Below, in pieces: positions 34,544-43,653 of a stretch of DNA of 64,000 bases. The position numbers and the translations under genes were made by a program. The notes below the pieces were generated by a model. That model ran no database searches. It was not told where the DNA came from and saw nothing but the letters and a program-made list of their open reading frames with translations. The stretch covers positions 310,001-374,000 of the forward strand of contig NZ_JAUDRH010000002.1 in NCBI RefSeq assembly GCF_030381805.1, given 5' to 3'. Source of the stretch: Chlorogloeopsis sp. ULAP01. Lineage in GTDB: Bacteria; Cyanobacteriota; Cyanobacteriia; Cyanobacteriales; Nostocaceae. Every line of letters begins with the position of its first letter. Position 1 is the stretch's first letter.

Positions 34544-35452
34544 ATGGCAACTGAAAAACTGACATGGTGGCGAACAGCTTTTCAACTGAAAGGTTCAGTC
34601 ATCACGGCAATTTATAAGCGCGTATTAGGATGCGGTTTTTTTGGTGTTTTGGTTTCTTTGCTGTACTATTTTGAAATTCCTGTTTCGCAACCAATTTTAG
34701 GCAGTGTAATTCCTAGTATTGTTTTAGGTTTATTACTTGTTTTTCGTACAAATACAGCTTATGAGCGCTTTTGGGAAGGTAGAAAAAGCTGGGGTAGTAT
34801 AGTCAATACTGTTCGGAATTTAGCAAGACAGATTTGGGTATCAACTGGAGAAATATCTCCAGAAGACAAAAAAGATAAAATCGCAGCATTAAACTTATTA
34901 GTGGCATTTGCTGTAGCAACTAAATTACACCTGCGTAACGAACCTGTCAATCCAGAATTAGAAGAATTAATGCAGCACTCTAAATATATCAAATTAAAAA
35001 TGATGAACAATCCACCCTTGGAGGTGGCTTTTTGGATTGATGATTACTTACAACAGCAATATAACCGTAATTGTCTGAGTATTTATCAATTCACGGCAAT
35101 GCGAGAATTATTAAATTTATTGGTAGATAATTTAGGTATTTGTGAACGCATTTTAAAAACACCTATACCACTAGCTTATGCAATTCATTTAAAGCAACTA
35201 TTACTACTTTATTGTTTATTATTGCCTTTTCAAATCGTAGAAGAACTTGGTTGGTGGACAGGTGTAATTGTGGCTTTAATTAGTTTTACTTTGTTTGGGA
35301 TTGAAGCCATTGGTTTAGAAATAGAAAACCCATTTGGTTATGATGCTAATGACTTACCTCTAGATAATATTTGTAATACAATGAAGCGTAATATTGATGA
35401 TTTAATGAGCCTAAGTCCTAGCACACGCTCGCATCGAGAATCACATAACTAA
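34544..35452 (+). CDS. Bestrophin-like (UPF0187) membrane channel protein
   Basis: A 302-residue bacterial bestrophin homologue. Family features are the N-terminal basic helix, membrane helices at about residues 26-70, the VFRTNTAYERFWEGRKSWG segment (65-83), and helices near 215-260 ending in the acidic IGLEIENPFGYDANDLPLD motif (265-283). Bestrophins are pentameric anion or cation channels. In photosynthetic organisms some work in thylakoid ion balance, and here the role is open. Confidence 0.9.
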   Translation: MATEKLTWWRTAFQLKGSVITAIYKRVLGCGFFGVLVSLLYYFEIPVSQPILGSVIPSIVLGLLLVFRTNTAYERFWEGRKSWGSIVNTVRNLARQIWVSTGEISPEDKKDKIAALNLLVAFAVATKLHLRNEPVNPELEELMQHSKYIKLKMMNNPPLEVAFWIDDYLQQQYNRNCLSIYQFTAMRELLNLLVDNLGICERILKTPIPLAYAIHLKQLLLLYCLLLPFQIVEELGWWTGVIVALISFTLFGIEAIGLEIENPFGYDANDLPLDNICNTMKRNIDDLMSLSPSTRSHRESHN

Positions 35453-35792
35453 TGCAAACACCAATTAAACCCCTCACATTAGCTGAATTTCTCAAACTTC
35501 CTAAGACAAAACTCACCAACGAATTTATAAACGGTTACGTTTACTAATTGAAATTCTCTCTCTAGAACAATCTTAAACGAGAGTAACAGATAATATACTT
35601 TTTTGCTTGCGAAATCAAACTACTTTAGGATGGTTAATCGAGCCAGAATAAAAGGCAATAATTTGTTTTTTACCCAATCAATTACCTGAAATCAAACGTC
35701 AATCTGATGAAATTTTACCTGTTCCAAATTTTCTCGATTTGCAGTTAACTGTTGGACAGGTATTTGAATGTTTGAAGTTGGGATTGAGATGA
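35452..35792 (+). pseudogene. Decayed Uma2-family (DUF820) endonuclease-like gene
   Basis: The start overlaps the bestrophin stop (TAATG) and reads MQTPIKPLTLAEFLKLPKTK and then LTNEFINGYVY, the Uma2 N-terminus, before a stop. A further frame gives TLGWLIEPE, a stop, then FLPNQLPEIKRQSDEILPVP and NFLDLQLTVGQVFECLKLG, the Uma2 C-terminus. Multiple stops and a gap mark it as a pseudogene. Confidence 0.85.
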
Positions 35793-35873
35793 TTATAGCT
35801 AACATATAAAAAGAGTGATCGCACACACAAAAGCATGAGTTAGCGTAGATGCACATAACTTAGCTAACTATTC

Positions 35874-36719
35874 TTACAACCGCCTAATTCCAGTTTCCAA
35901 GCCTTGGCAAACACTCGTCAGAAAATCTAAATCCAAAGTTGCAATTGTATCGGTAGGTTTGTGATAGTGCGGATTCCGCATAAATGCTGTATCTGTCACC
36001 ATTATTGCTGGGTAACCCGCATCCCAAAACGGCGCATGATCACTTTGTCGTGTTTGAGGGACTATGTGTCCTTTATTTGGTACTGGTAGCCACTGACTTG
36101 GTACGCCGGCTTTGCGAATGCAGCGACTAATAGAAATTAAATCCCGTAATGTTCGCCAGTTGCCAATTAAACCGATAAAATTACCGCGATCGGGGTAAAT
36201 ATGTTTTAAAGGAGGCGGGTAATTTTGGGAACCAGGAGTAGAATCGCAATAACCCAACATTTCGAGCGAAATCATTAAACGTAACGCTTGTTGTTGTTGC
36301 CGTAACTTAGTTACATATTCGGTACTACCCAACAAGCCATATTCTTCCATATCGAAAGCCACCAGTCGGATTGGATATCTGATTGGTTCTATGGCAAACA
36401 TTCTTGCTAATTCCAGCAACACTGACACACCAGTGGCATTATCATCAGCACCTGGCGTTCCTGGTACAGCATCATAATGAGCGCCAATTAAAATTAATGG
36501 CAAATCTTCCTTTTGAGACTCAGCAGCAGGTAGATTTAAAATGAGATTTTTACAAGCTTTAGCACCTACATAGAAGGTGTGGATATCCACACTCCCCCAT
36601 TGTGCAAATGAAGCGCGAATGTATTCTTGGACAAAAAAATGTCCTCCACTTGCCAGATATGGATCGCGATCGCGAGCTATTTGAGTAAGATGAGTTTCCA
36701 GTTGCGTTTTTAAATTCAC
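35874..36719 (-). CDS. M28-family zinc aminopeptidase
   Basis: A 281-residue M28 peptidase. Metal ligands and catalytic residues are in LIGAHYDAVPGTPGADDN (His and Asp, about residues 77-94), FDMEEYGLLGS (catalytic Glu and ligand Glu), and later SDHAPFWDAGYPAIMVTDTA and the final His in NPHYHKPTDT. No signal peptide is seen, so it is probably cytoplasmic. Monocistronic, divergent from dnaK. Confidence 0.92.
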   Translation of the reverse strand: MNLKTQLETHLTQIARDRDPYLASGGHFFVQEYIRASFAQWGSVDIHTFYVGAKACKNLILNLPAAESQKEDLPLILIGAHYDAVPGTPGADDNATGVSVLLELARMFAIEPIRYPIRLVAFDMEEYGLLGSTEYVTKLRQQQQALRLMISLEMLGYCDSTPGSQNYPPPLKHIYPDRGNFIGLIGNWRTLRDLISISRCIRKAGVPSQWLPVPNKGHIVPQTRQSDHAPFWDAGYPAIMVTDTAFMRNPHYHKPTDTIATLDLDFLTSVCQGLETGIRRL

Positions 36720-36834
36720 AATAATCTAACAGCTAACATTGGTTCACCGTGTATTTATCAAGTGCAAGATACAATAAATCAAGCATTAGTTCTAAACAAA
36801 TAATTTATAAGACACGCCAGGAGAACAGCAACGC

Positions 36835-38964
36835 ATGGGCAAGGTAGTCGGCATCGACTTGGGTACAACTAACTCTGTAGTCGCCGTCATGGAGGGAGGC
36901 AAGCCGGTGGTGATTGCCAATGCAGAAGGTATGCGCACAACTCCCTCCGTAGTTGGCTTTAGCAAAGACGGCGAACGCTTAGTCGGGCAAATGGCACGGC
37001 GGCAAACTGTTCTTAATCCCCAAAATACCTTTTTTGCAGTCAAACGCTTCATTGGGCGCAAGTATGGCGAACTTAGTCCAGAATCAAAGCGAATACCCTA
37101 TACCATCCGTAAAGATGAAATCGGCAATATAAAAATAGTATGTCCTCGCTTGAATAAAGAGTTCGCCCCCGAAGAAATTTCGGCAATGGTTCTCAAGAAA
37201 TTAGCAGAAGATGCCAGTAAATATCTAGGTGAACCAGTCACAGGAGTAGTACTTACCGTTCCTGCTTATTTTAATGATTCTCAGCGACAAGCAACACGGG
37301 ATGCTGGCAGAATTGCGGGGTTAGAAGTGTTGCGGATTCTCAACGAACCTACTGCTGCATCTTTGGCTTACGGTTTGGATCGCTCTGACAGCCAAACAAT
37401 CTTAGTATTTGATTTGGGTGGTGGCACTTTTGACGTTTCGATTTTGGATGTCGGCGATGGCGTGTTTGAAGTTAAATCCACTAGCGGCGATACCCAACTA
37501 GGTGGAAATGAATTTGATAAAAAAATTGTCGATTGGTTAGCAGAACAATTTTTAGAACAAGAAGGAGTAGATTTAAGACGCGAGCGACAATCTTTACAGC
37601 GTCTAATGGAAGCCGCCGAAAAGGCAAAAATTGAACTTTCTTCAGTTAGCGTTACTGATATTAATTTACCCTTTATTGCGGCTACAGAAGAAGGACCTGT
37701 ACACCTGGAAACTCGCTTGACTCGTTCTCAATTTGAAGGGCTGTGCGATGACTTGTTAGGGCGATTGCGTATACCTGTGAAACGAGCGTTAAAAGACGCT
37801 AGCTTGACTCCCGCAGATATTGATGAAGTTGTCTTGGTAGGCGGTTCTACACGTATGCCCATGGTACAACAACTAGTACGAGCCATGATTGGTAGAGAAC
37901 CTAACCAAAATGTCAATCCCGATGAAGTTGTAGCGGTAGGTGCAGCCATTCAAGCAGGCATTCTCGCAGGTGAAATGAAAGATGTCTTGCTGCTAGATGT
38001 TACACCTCTTTCTTTGGGATTAGAAACTATTGGTGGCGTGAGAAAAGTACTTATCCCCCGTAACACCACAATCCCTGTTCGCCGTTCTGATATTTTCTCT
38101 ACATCAGAAAATAACCAAAATACCGTAGAAATTCACGTCATTCAGGGTGAACGGGAAATGGCAGCAGACAATAAATCTTTGGGGCGCTTTAAGCTGTATG
38201 GCATTCCCCCCGCTCCTCGTGGTATACCGCAAATACAAGTATCTTTTGATATTGATGCCAATGGAATTTTACAGGTAACGGCTCTAGATAGAACTACAGG
38301 CAGAGAGCAAAGTATCACGATTCAAGGAGCTTCTACCTTAAGTGAGGGAGAAATTCAGCAGGCGATTCGGGATGCCCAGAAGTATGCGGATGTAGACAGA
38401 CAACGTAAAGAAAAAATAGAAAAGCGCACTCGCTCTGAAGCTTTAATTTTACAAGCTGAAAGACAGCTTAGAGAAGTCGCGCTAGAATTTGGCATGGGAT
38501 TTGCCCGCACTCGACGTCAACAAATTGACAATATCTGCCGAGAATTACGCGAAAGTTTACAGCAAAATGACGATCGCGGCATAGACCAAGCATACGCTGA
38601 TTTGCAAGATGCTTTATCAGATCTTAGCCGGGAAGTCCGCCAGTATTACGCTGAAGAGGAAGACGATGACTTGTTTGGCGCAATTAAAGACATCTTCACT
38701 GGTGGAGATAAAGAACGTGAGTCTGCCAGAGATACATTTCGCGATCGCGATTACTACGATAGAGGCTATGACAGAAGCTATGGCAGAGAATATGACAGAG
38801 ATAGAGGCTATGGCAAAAACAATGACAGAAGCTATGGCAGAGAATATGACAGAGATAGAGACTATGGCAAAGACAGTCGTTCCCCCTACGAAGACGGTGG
38901 TTACTCACGCAAAAATCGTCCCAGCTACCAAGATAATTGGGATGACGACGATGATTGGCTCTAA
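36835..38964 (+). CDS. dnaK: Hsp70 chaperone DnaK with repeat-bearing C-terminal tail
   Basis: An ATP-dependent chaperone. The 709-residue product has a full nucleotide-binding domain (GIDLGTTNSVVAVMEGG, the ILVFDLGGGTFDVSIL segment and VVLVGGSTRMPMVQQ), a substrate-binding domain starting LLDVTPLSLGLETIGGV, and a helical lid. The tail (about residues 625-709) is rich in Asp, Arg, Tyr and Gly, with two near-identical units around RSYGREYDRDRGYGK. It ends DDDDWL rather than the EEVD-like ends of other DnaKs. The standard length is about 635. A dnaJ gene follows 355 bases downstream. Confidence 0.95.
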   Translation: MGKVVGIDLGTTNSVVAVMEGGKPVVIANAEGMRTTPSVVGFSKDGERLVGQMARRQTVLNPQNTFFAVKRFIGRKYGELSPESKRIPYTIRKDEIGNIKIVCPRLNKEFAPEEISAMVLKKLAEDASKYLGEPVTGVVLTVPAYFNDSQRQATRDAGRIAGLEVLRILNEPTAASLAYGLDRSDSQTILVFDLGGGTFDVSILDVGDGVFEVKSTSGDTQLGGNEFDKKIVDWLAEQFLEQEGVDLRRERQSLQRLMEAAEKAKIELSSVSVTDINLPFIAATEEGPVHLETRLTRSQFEGLCDDLLGRLRIPVKRALKDASLTPADIDEVVLVGGSTRMPMVQQLVRAMIGREPNQNVNPDEVVAVGAAIQAGILAGEMKDVLLLDVTPLSLGLETIGGVRKVLIPRNTTIPVRRSDIFSTSENNQNTVEIHVIQGEREMAADNKSLGRFKLYGIPPAPRGIPQIQVSFDIDANGILQVTALDRTTGREQSITIQGASTLSEGEIQQAIRDAQKYADVDRQRKEKIEKRTRSEALILQAERQLREVALEFGMGFARTRRQQIDNICRELRESLQQNDDRGIDQAYADLQDALSDLSREVRQYYAEEEDDDLFGAIKDIFTGGDKERESARDTFRDRDYYDRGYDRSYGREYDRDRGYGKNNDRSYGREYDRDRDYGKDSRSPYEDGGYSRKNRPSYQDNWDDDDDWL
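38770..38874 (+). repeat. 54-bp tandem repeat in the dnaK tail
   Basis: Two units starting GACAGAAGCTATGGCAGAGA at 38770 and 38824 are nearly identical in DNA sequence, which points to recent slippage or selection on the repeat. They encode the Tyr/Arg/Asp-rich tail. Confidence 0.85.
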
Positions 38965-38970
38965 AGTAGA

Positions 38971-38993
38971 GGGCGGGTGCTTTCCCGTCCTTT
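38971..38993 (+). terminator. Terminator after dnaK
   Basis: GGGCGGG (38971-38977) pairs with CCCGTCC (38984-38990) with one G-T pair and is followed by TTT, 6 bases past the dnaK stop. Confidence 0.65.
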
Positions 38994-39319
38994 AACTGTA
39001 AAAATAAATCTATATACTTTTGAAAAATACCATGAATATAGATTCAAAATGTAGCTGTAGTTATTAGTAATTTGGGAATAAAGAAAGAGTTATTAGTTTG
39101 TAGGAGCGGGCTTTGTCAATGATATTTAGGCTGAAACAGACAATTTATCTTCTAAACCCGCCCGTGCTAGTGAGCTTGGTTGATTGCTGCCCATAAAAGT
39201 AAGATCAGGATAAATTATCTTCCATATTAACTACTGAGAATAACTAAGCAAATAACAACCGACAGAATATATCTTCAAAAAATATCAAATCTAAAATCTA
39301 AAGTTAAACGACTGAACTT
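38994..39319. other. Intergenic region between dnaK and dnaJ
   Basis: About 325 bases. It should hold the dnaJ promoter if the terminator after dnaK works. No ORF or repeat was recognised. Confidence 0.4.
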
Positions 39320-40312
39320 ATGCAAAATTTGCGGAATTTTCGCGATTACTACGAAATTTTGGGAGTATCCAAACAAGCCACTAATGAAGAAATTAAAAAG
39401 AATTATCGGCGTTTAGCACGGCAGTATCATCCAGATTTGAACCCAGGAAATAAAGCCGCAGAGGAAAAATTTAAGGATATTGGTGAGGCTTATGAAATCC
39501 TTTCCGATCCAGAGAAACGAGTCAAGTACGACGAATTTAGCCGTTACTGGAACCAACAAGGCTTTAGTGGTAAACAAGGGCAACGGGCAAAACCCTGGGG
39601 AGGAGATAATCGTTCTAACGGTCGCGCTACACAGGATGTAAATCCTGGTAACTATGCTGATTTTACTACCTTTATAAATGAAGTCATCGGTGTGAAAGTG
39701 GGCAAGAATGCTACTGCTAGCTCCAGTAACACTACTACCGCCGATCCATTTCGTACACCTAGAACAAAAGTTTCATATTCCCCCAGCCAACGTCCTAGCC
39801 GTCGGGATATCGAAGCGAGACTATCCTTACCCTTGGAAAAAGCTTATCAAGGTGGATTGGAGAGAATTCGCTTAGAAGATGGGCGATCGCTAGAAGTAAG
39901 TATGCCCCCAGGAATGGTAACAGGACAAACTATCCGACTGCGAAATCAAGGCATTAATGGTGGCGATTTATACCTAAAAATTACTGTCGAACCTCATCCG
40001 ATATTCAAAATAGAAGGCACCGATGTTCAATGCCAAGTCCCAATTACTCCCAGTGAAGCAGTCTTGGGAGGGCAGGTAGAAGCACCTACCCTAGATGGGT
40101 TGGTAAAAATGACAATTCCCCCTGGAGTCAGATCTGGGCAAAAATTGCGCCTCGTTGGCAAAGGCTACCCCACCAATAAGGGTAAACGCGGTGATCAATT
40201 AGTAGAAATTCAAATAGTTACTCCCAAAAATATTAGTCAAGAGGAAAGGGAACTGTACGAAAAAATCCGGCAGCTTGAAACATTTAAACCCCGTGCTGAT
40301 TTGTTTTCATAA
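39320..40312 (+). CDS. dnaJ: DnaJ/CbpA-type co-chaperone
   Basis: A 330-residue type II Hsp40. The J domain (about residues 8-72) has YEILGVSKQATNEEIKKNYR and the HPD triad in YHPDLNPGNKAAEEKF. A Gly/Ser/Asn-rich linker follows, and then two DnaJ C-terminal beta domains (about 150-315, with LSLPLEKAYQGGLERIRLED and VPITPSEAVLGGQVEAPTLD). It has no Cys-rich zinc domain. Expected to stimulate the upstream DnaK. Confidence 0.92.
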   Translation: MQNLRNFRDYYEILGVSKQATNEEIKKNYRRLARQYHPDLNPGNKAAEEKFKDIGEAYEILSDPEKRVKYDEFSRYWNQQGFSGKQGQRAKPWGGDNRSNGRATQDVNPGNYADFTTFINEVIGVKVGKNATASSSNTTTADPFRTPRTKVSYSPSQRPSRRDIEARLSLPLEKAYQGGLERIRLEDGRSLEVSMPPGMVTGQTIRLRNQGINGGDLYLKITVEPHPIFKIEGTDVQCQVPITPSEAVLGGQVEAPTLDGLVKMTIPPGVRSGQKLRLVGKGYPTNKGKRGDQLVEIQIVTPKNISQEERELYEKIRQLETFKPRADLFS

Positions 40313-40403
40313 ATAGTTAATGGCAAATGTCCCGCCAACCCTGCTCCATAAAGCTTAGTAGGTTTAAAATATGAGAGATTAGAGAGATAAAATTTATCGC
40401 TAG

Positions 40404-40958
40404 GTGAACAAGACAACCGTGAATCAGAACGGGGCAATGCCACAAAGCAGTGAATCTACATCCACCTATTACACCCTGCTAGGACTGCATCCAGGAGCAT
40501 CGCCAATCGAAATCCGTCGCGCTTATCGGGAATTGAGCAAACGCTATCATCCAGACACTACAAGTTTGCCTACCACCGTTGCCACTGTTAAATTTCAGCA
40601 ACTCAACGAAGCCTACGCCACCTTGAGCAACCCCGAACGACGCTTAAGATACGACTTAAAAATAGGCTATTCTCGCTTTGGAGTAATTCAAGCACCCCCC
40701 GATTTAAACCACCCTGTTTCCTATTCTTACGATTGGTCTAAATCAGCTTACCTCGACGCTAGCGATCGCCCTCTCTCGGCAGGCGAAATTTTTGCTTTGT
40801 TTATTTTGGGCTTGACTTTTTTAGGTTGCTTATTGCTTGCGATTGCCATTGGCTTAACTCGTGGTGAAGCCGCTTTCCAAACCCAGTTAGTCGAACCCAC
40901 TCCTGTTGTCGTACAGCCACAAAACAACCAGCTTTCCCAACCTTCTAACCCTCAATAA
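40404..40958 (+). CDS. Membrane-anchored J-domain protein
   Basis: A 184-residue protein. The J domain covers about residues 20-90, with HPD in YHPDTTSLPTT. One transmembrane helix (about 130-152, IFALFILGLTFLGCLLLAIA) and a short Gln/Pro/Asn-rich tail follow. The start is a GTG at 40404 or an ATG at 40437. It lies 92 bases after dnaJ and likely recruits Hsp70 to a membrane. Confidence 0.88.
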   Translation: MNKTTVNQNGAMPQSSESTSTYYTLLGLHPGASPIEIRRAYRELSKRYHPDTTSLPTTVATVKFQQLNEAYATLSNPERRLRYDLKIGYSRFGVIQAPPDLNHPVSYSYDWSKSAYLDASDRPLSAGEIFALFILGLTFLGCLLLAIAIGLTRGEAAFQTQLVEPTPVVVQPQNNQLSQPSNPQ

Positions 40959-40984
40959 GAGTGGGAGATGGGGAGACAAAAGGA

Positions 40985-41060
40985 GGACACTTCCGTGCGC
41001 GGCTTCCCCGACTTGTAGACGCGCTTAGCGCGGCTTCCCGCAGGGTGGAAAGTGTCTGTC
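40985..41060. repeat. GC-rich interspersed palindromic repeat
   Basis: Contains CTTCCGTGCGCGGCTTCCCC and GCGCTTAGCGCGGCTTCCCG, with internal palindromes and CTTCCGTG/GGAAAGTG flanks. It is far more GC-rich than its surroundings and resembles dispersed small repeats of filamentous cyanobacteria. Confidence 0.55.
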
Positions 41061-41191
41061 GACAAGGAGCATCAGGAGCAGGGGAGAGAACTACTATCCA
41101 CTAACTACTAACCAATAACTAATGACTAATAACTATTTAAAATTTAAAATTAATACTTAACAAAAATTTACTTTTGACTTTTAACTTACTT

Positions 41192-41464
41192 ATGTCGCTT
41201 CCTTCTGCTGATACACCGCTATACAACCATCCACTTCCTTATATAGAGCAATGGTTGAAAGAACAAGGCTGTCAACAAGATGAAAACCAATTACACTGCT
41301 GGCGTGTGCAGCGACCTAAATGGGAAGCTGAAATTTTACTTGATGTTGAGCAAATTATAGTCAGATATATTAGTGCCGGTGAGAATGGGCAAGATATCCA
41401 AAGAGCATTTAAATATTCTCTGAGTCGGCAAGATATTGAACAAGCGGTGTTTTCTGGGCCGTAA
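41192..41464 (+). CDS. DUF3143 family protein
   Basis: A 90-residue cyanobacterial protein. The start at 41192 (MSLPSADTPLYNHPLPYIEQ) is preferred over an ATG 18 bases upstream because it matches the usual N-terminus. The core WLKEQGCQQDENQLHCWRVQ, then RPKWEAEILLDVEQIIVRYI, is the DUF3143 pattern. In many cyanobacteria this family is encoded beside the J-domain gene, as here. Function unknown. Confidence 0.82.
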   Translation: MSLPSADTPLYNHPLPYIEQWLKEQGCQQDENQLHCWRVQRPKWEAEILLDVEQIIVRYISAGENGQDIQRAFKYSLSRQDIEQAVFSGP

Positions 41465-41618
41465 ATTAGGGATTAGGGACTAGAGGGGGGAGATAAGGAA
41501 GATGGGGAAGAATTTACTCTTATTACTTCCTTAACTTCCTCACCTCCCTCATCTCCTTGTACCCCATCCTCTTTCCCCGTGTCCTCTTCTTCCCAATCCC
41601 CAGTACCCAGTCCCTAAC

Positions 41619-42368
41619 CTACACTTTTCCAAACCGCCGTTCTCGCTGTTGATAGGCACACAACGCACGGTGAAATTCACTGCGATCAAAATCAGGCCAC
41701 AGAGTCTCGGTGATATAAATTTCTGAATAAGCTATTTGCCAGAGCAAAAAATTGGAAATTCGCATTTCCCCACTAGTACGAATTAACAAATCTGGATCGG
41801 AAATGCCAGTGGTATAAAGGTGGCGCTCAAAGGTTGCCTCATCAATTTCGTCTGGCTGGAGCAATCCTTGCTGTACTTCAAAAGCGATCGCCCGACAAGC
41901 TTGGACTATTTCCTGTCTACCTCCATAATTGGTAGCTACCGTAAACCTAATACTACGATTATTTCTAGTTTCTTCTACCGAACGGGAAATTTCTGCTTGT
42001 AGCGCCCGTGGCAAACTACTCAAATTCCCGACAAACTGAATTTGCACATTCTCTTCGACCATTTCCCGCAATTCTTGACGCAAAACTCGCTGGAATAGAG
42101 TCATCAAAAAATCTACTTCTTCTTGAGGTCTACCCCAATTTTCGGTCGAAAAAGCATAAGCAGTCAGTGCTTCAATTCCCCAATCTTTACAACAACGGAG
42201 CAAATCCTTCAAAGCGTCTACTCCCCGTTTATGACCCATAATTCGTGGCAATCCTTGACGCTTTGCCCATCGACCGTTGCCATCCATAATTACCGCTACG
42301 TGCTTGGGCAAAAGTTCTCGTTTTAAATCAGGGGGCAAATATTCCAGTTGAGTTTGTTGTGCTGTCAT
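41619..42368 (-). CDS. uppS: Isoprenyl transferase (undecaprenyl diphosphate synthase)
   Basis: A cis-prenyltransferase making the lipid carrier for peptidoglycan. The 249-residue protein has HVAVIMDGNGRWAKRQGLPR (catalytic Asp), GHKRGVDAL, AYAFSTENWGRP and the C-terminal DLLIRTSGEMRISNFLLWQI, then AYSEIYITETLWPDF. Its ATG overlaps the stop of cdaA by 4 bases, so the two are translationally coupled. Confidence 0.97.
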   Translation of the reverse strand: MTAQQTQLEYLPPDLKRELLPKHVAVIMDGNGRWAKRQGLPRIMGHKRGVDALKDLLRCCKDWGIEALTAYAFSTENWGRPQEEVDFLMTLFQRVLRQELREMVEENVQIQFVGNLSSLPRALQAEISRSVEETRNNRSIRFTVATNYGGRQEIVQACRAIAFEVQQGLLQPDEIDEATFERHLYTTGISDPDLLIRTSGEMRISNFLLWQIAYSEIYITETLWPDFDRSEFHRALCAYQQRERRFGKV

Positions 42369-43288
42369 TTTTTGTCTCGCGAAGCGGTCGATGGTAGTCT
42401 GAGTAAACGTGAAACCAGTGCTAATGCCTGACTGCGAATCTGACGACCCAAACTTAGCAAACCAGGAGCAACTGCTTCCCGGTCTACAGTTGGCGAAAAT
42501 CGAGCTTCCAGAGACTCTTTGAGCTTTGTGATCGTCAGTGGTCTATTGAGAGTTCCTCTTTCTGCTAAAGAAATAGAACCTGTTTCTTCAGATACAACGA
42601 CACAAATGCAATTCTCGACTCGTTCAGTTATTCCCATCGCCGCTCGGTGGCGTGTTCCCAACTGACGCGAGGCTGTACGTCCTGAAAGCGGTAAAATTAT
42701 ACCAGATGCCACAATCCGCGAACCTCGTATCAATGTAGCACCGTCGTGTAAAAGAGTTTTTGGTTGAAAAATTGTCTGGATCAGTTCTTTGGATACTTCA
42801 GCGTTCAGCTTTACTCCTGGCACGGAAAAATCCCGCTCGTCAATCGGGCCGGATGTTTCCAAAATTAATAAGGCACCAATCCGATTTTTCGACAATTCTT
42901 TCACTGCTTCAACAATTTCATCAATTACACTATCAGATTTGGGAACTGCCAGACGGGATGGTTGAAACAACTGCCGAAACTCTCCACGTCCTAGTTGTTC
43001 TAAAAATCGGCGAAATTCTGACTGAAGAGCAACCGCCATTGCTACAGCACAGCCAATCACCAACTTTTCCAGCACAAAATTTAGCAGTTGCAGTTGCAAT
43101 TTGCCACTGATTGCTGATGCCAGCATCAAGATGATAAATCCTCGCACCATCCAAAGTGTCCGGCGCTCACTGATAATCACTAGTATCATGTACGTTAGCG
43201 CCAGTACCAAAATAATATCCAGAGCCTCAATCAGCAAAGGCCGAGACCAACCTTGGTTTATCAGCCATTGCCTCCATAAATTTCTCAT
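42365..43288 (-). CDS. cdaA: Diadenylate cyclase CdaA
   Basis: Makes the second messenger c-di-AMP from two ATP. The 307-residue protein has three N-terminal membrane helices (about residues 15-100). The DAC domain has the motifs LLHDGATLIRGSRI (DGA) and GTRHRAAMGITE (RHR), followed by VVSEETGSISLAERG. The position between lysA and uppS, both tied to the cell wall, is typical of cyanobacteria. Confidence 0.96.
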   Translation of the reverse strand: MRNLWRQWLINQGWSRPLLIEALDIILVLALTYMILVIISERRTLWMVRGFIILMLASAISGKLQLQLLNFVLEKLVIGCAVAMAVALQSEFRRFLEQLGRGEFRQLFQPSRLAVPKSDSVIDEIVEAVKELSKNRIGALLILETSGPIDERDFSVPGVKLNAEVSKELIQTIFQPKTLLHDGATLIRGSRIVASGIILPLSGRTASRQLGTRHRAAMGITERVENCICVVVSEETGSISLAERGTLNRPLTITKLKESLEARFSPTVDREAVAPGLLSLGRQIRSQALALVSRLLRLPSTASRDKK

Positions 43289-43653
43289 GACATCTGGACT
43301 AAACCTTCTGCCTCTAAATAAAGTAAGTCAATAGTCAACAATTGACAGTCAATAGTCAATAGTTTTGAGAAGGAACGCCACTCGCCACTCTTGCGCAAAG
43401 TCCATCTTTCCTAATTTAAAGATCCCCTCGCAGGCATCTTCAGGACGTCTAGAAACTGAGCCAAGTACGTTGGGGGTTTTCCCCGTTGTAGATGCTAAGG
43501 CTAAGGGCTTGTGCCAGATGAAACTGGTAGGAAAACCCTTACTTTACAAAAATCACTCCGTGTTTACTATAGTTGCTCAGAGGGAAGACTATTTCCCTCT
43601 CAAGAGTACTGGCTTACTAAAGCGCTACTTGCTAATGACTACTGAGCTAATGA
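43289..43653. other. Spacer between lysA and cdaA, repeats only
   Basis: About 365 bases with AATAGTCAACAATTGACAGT-type simple repeats near 43330-43365 and fragments of interspersed repeats. The 139-codon ORF at 43365-43784 overlaps lysA antisense and has no protein character. Confidence 0.4.

Noticed and set aside
42760..43110. 116-codon plus-strand ORF inside cdaA
   Set aside because: Antisense shadow of cdaA.
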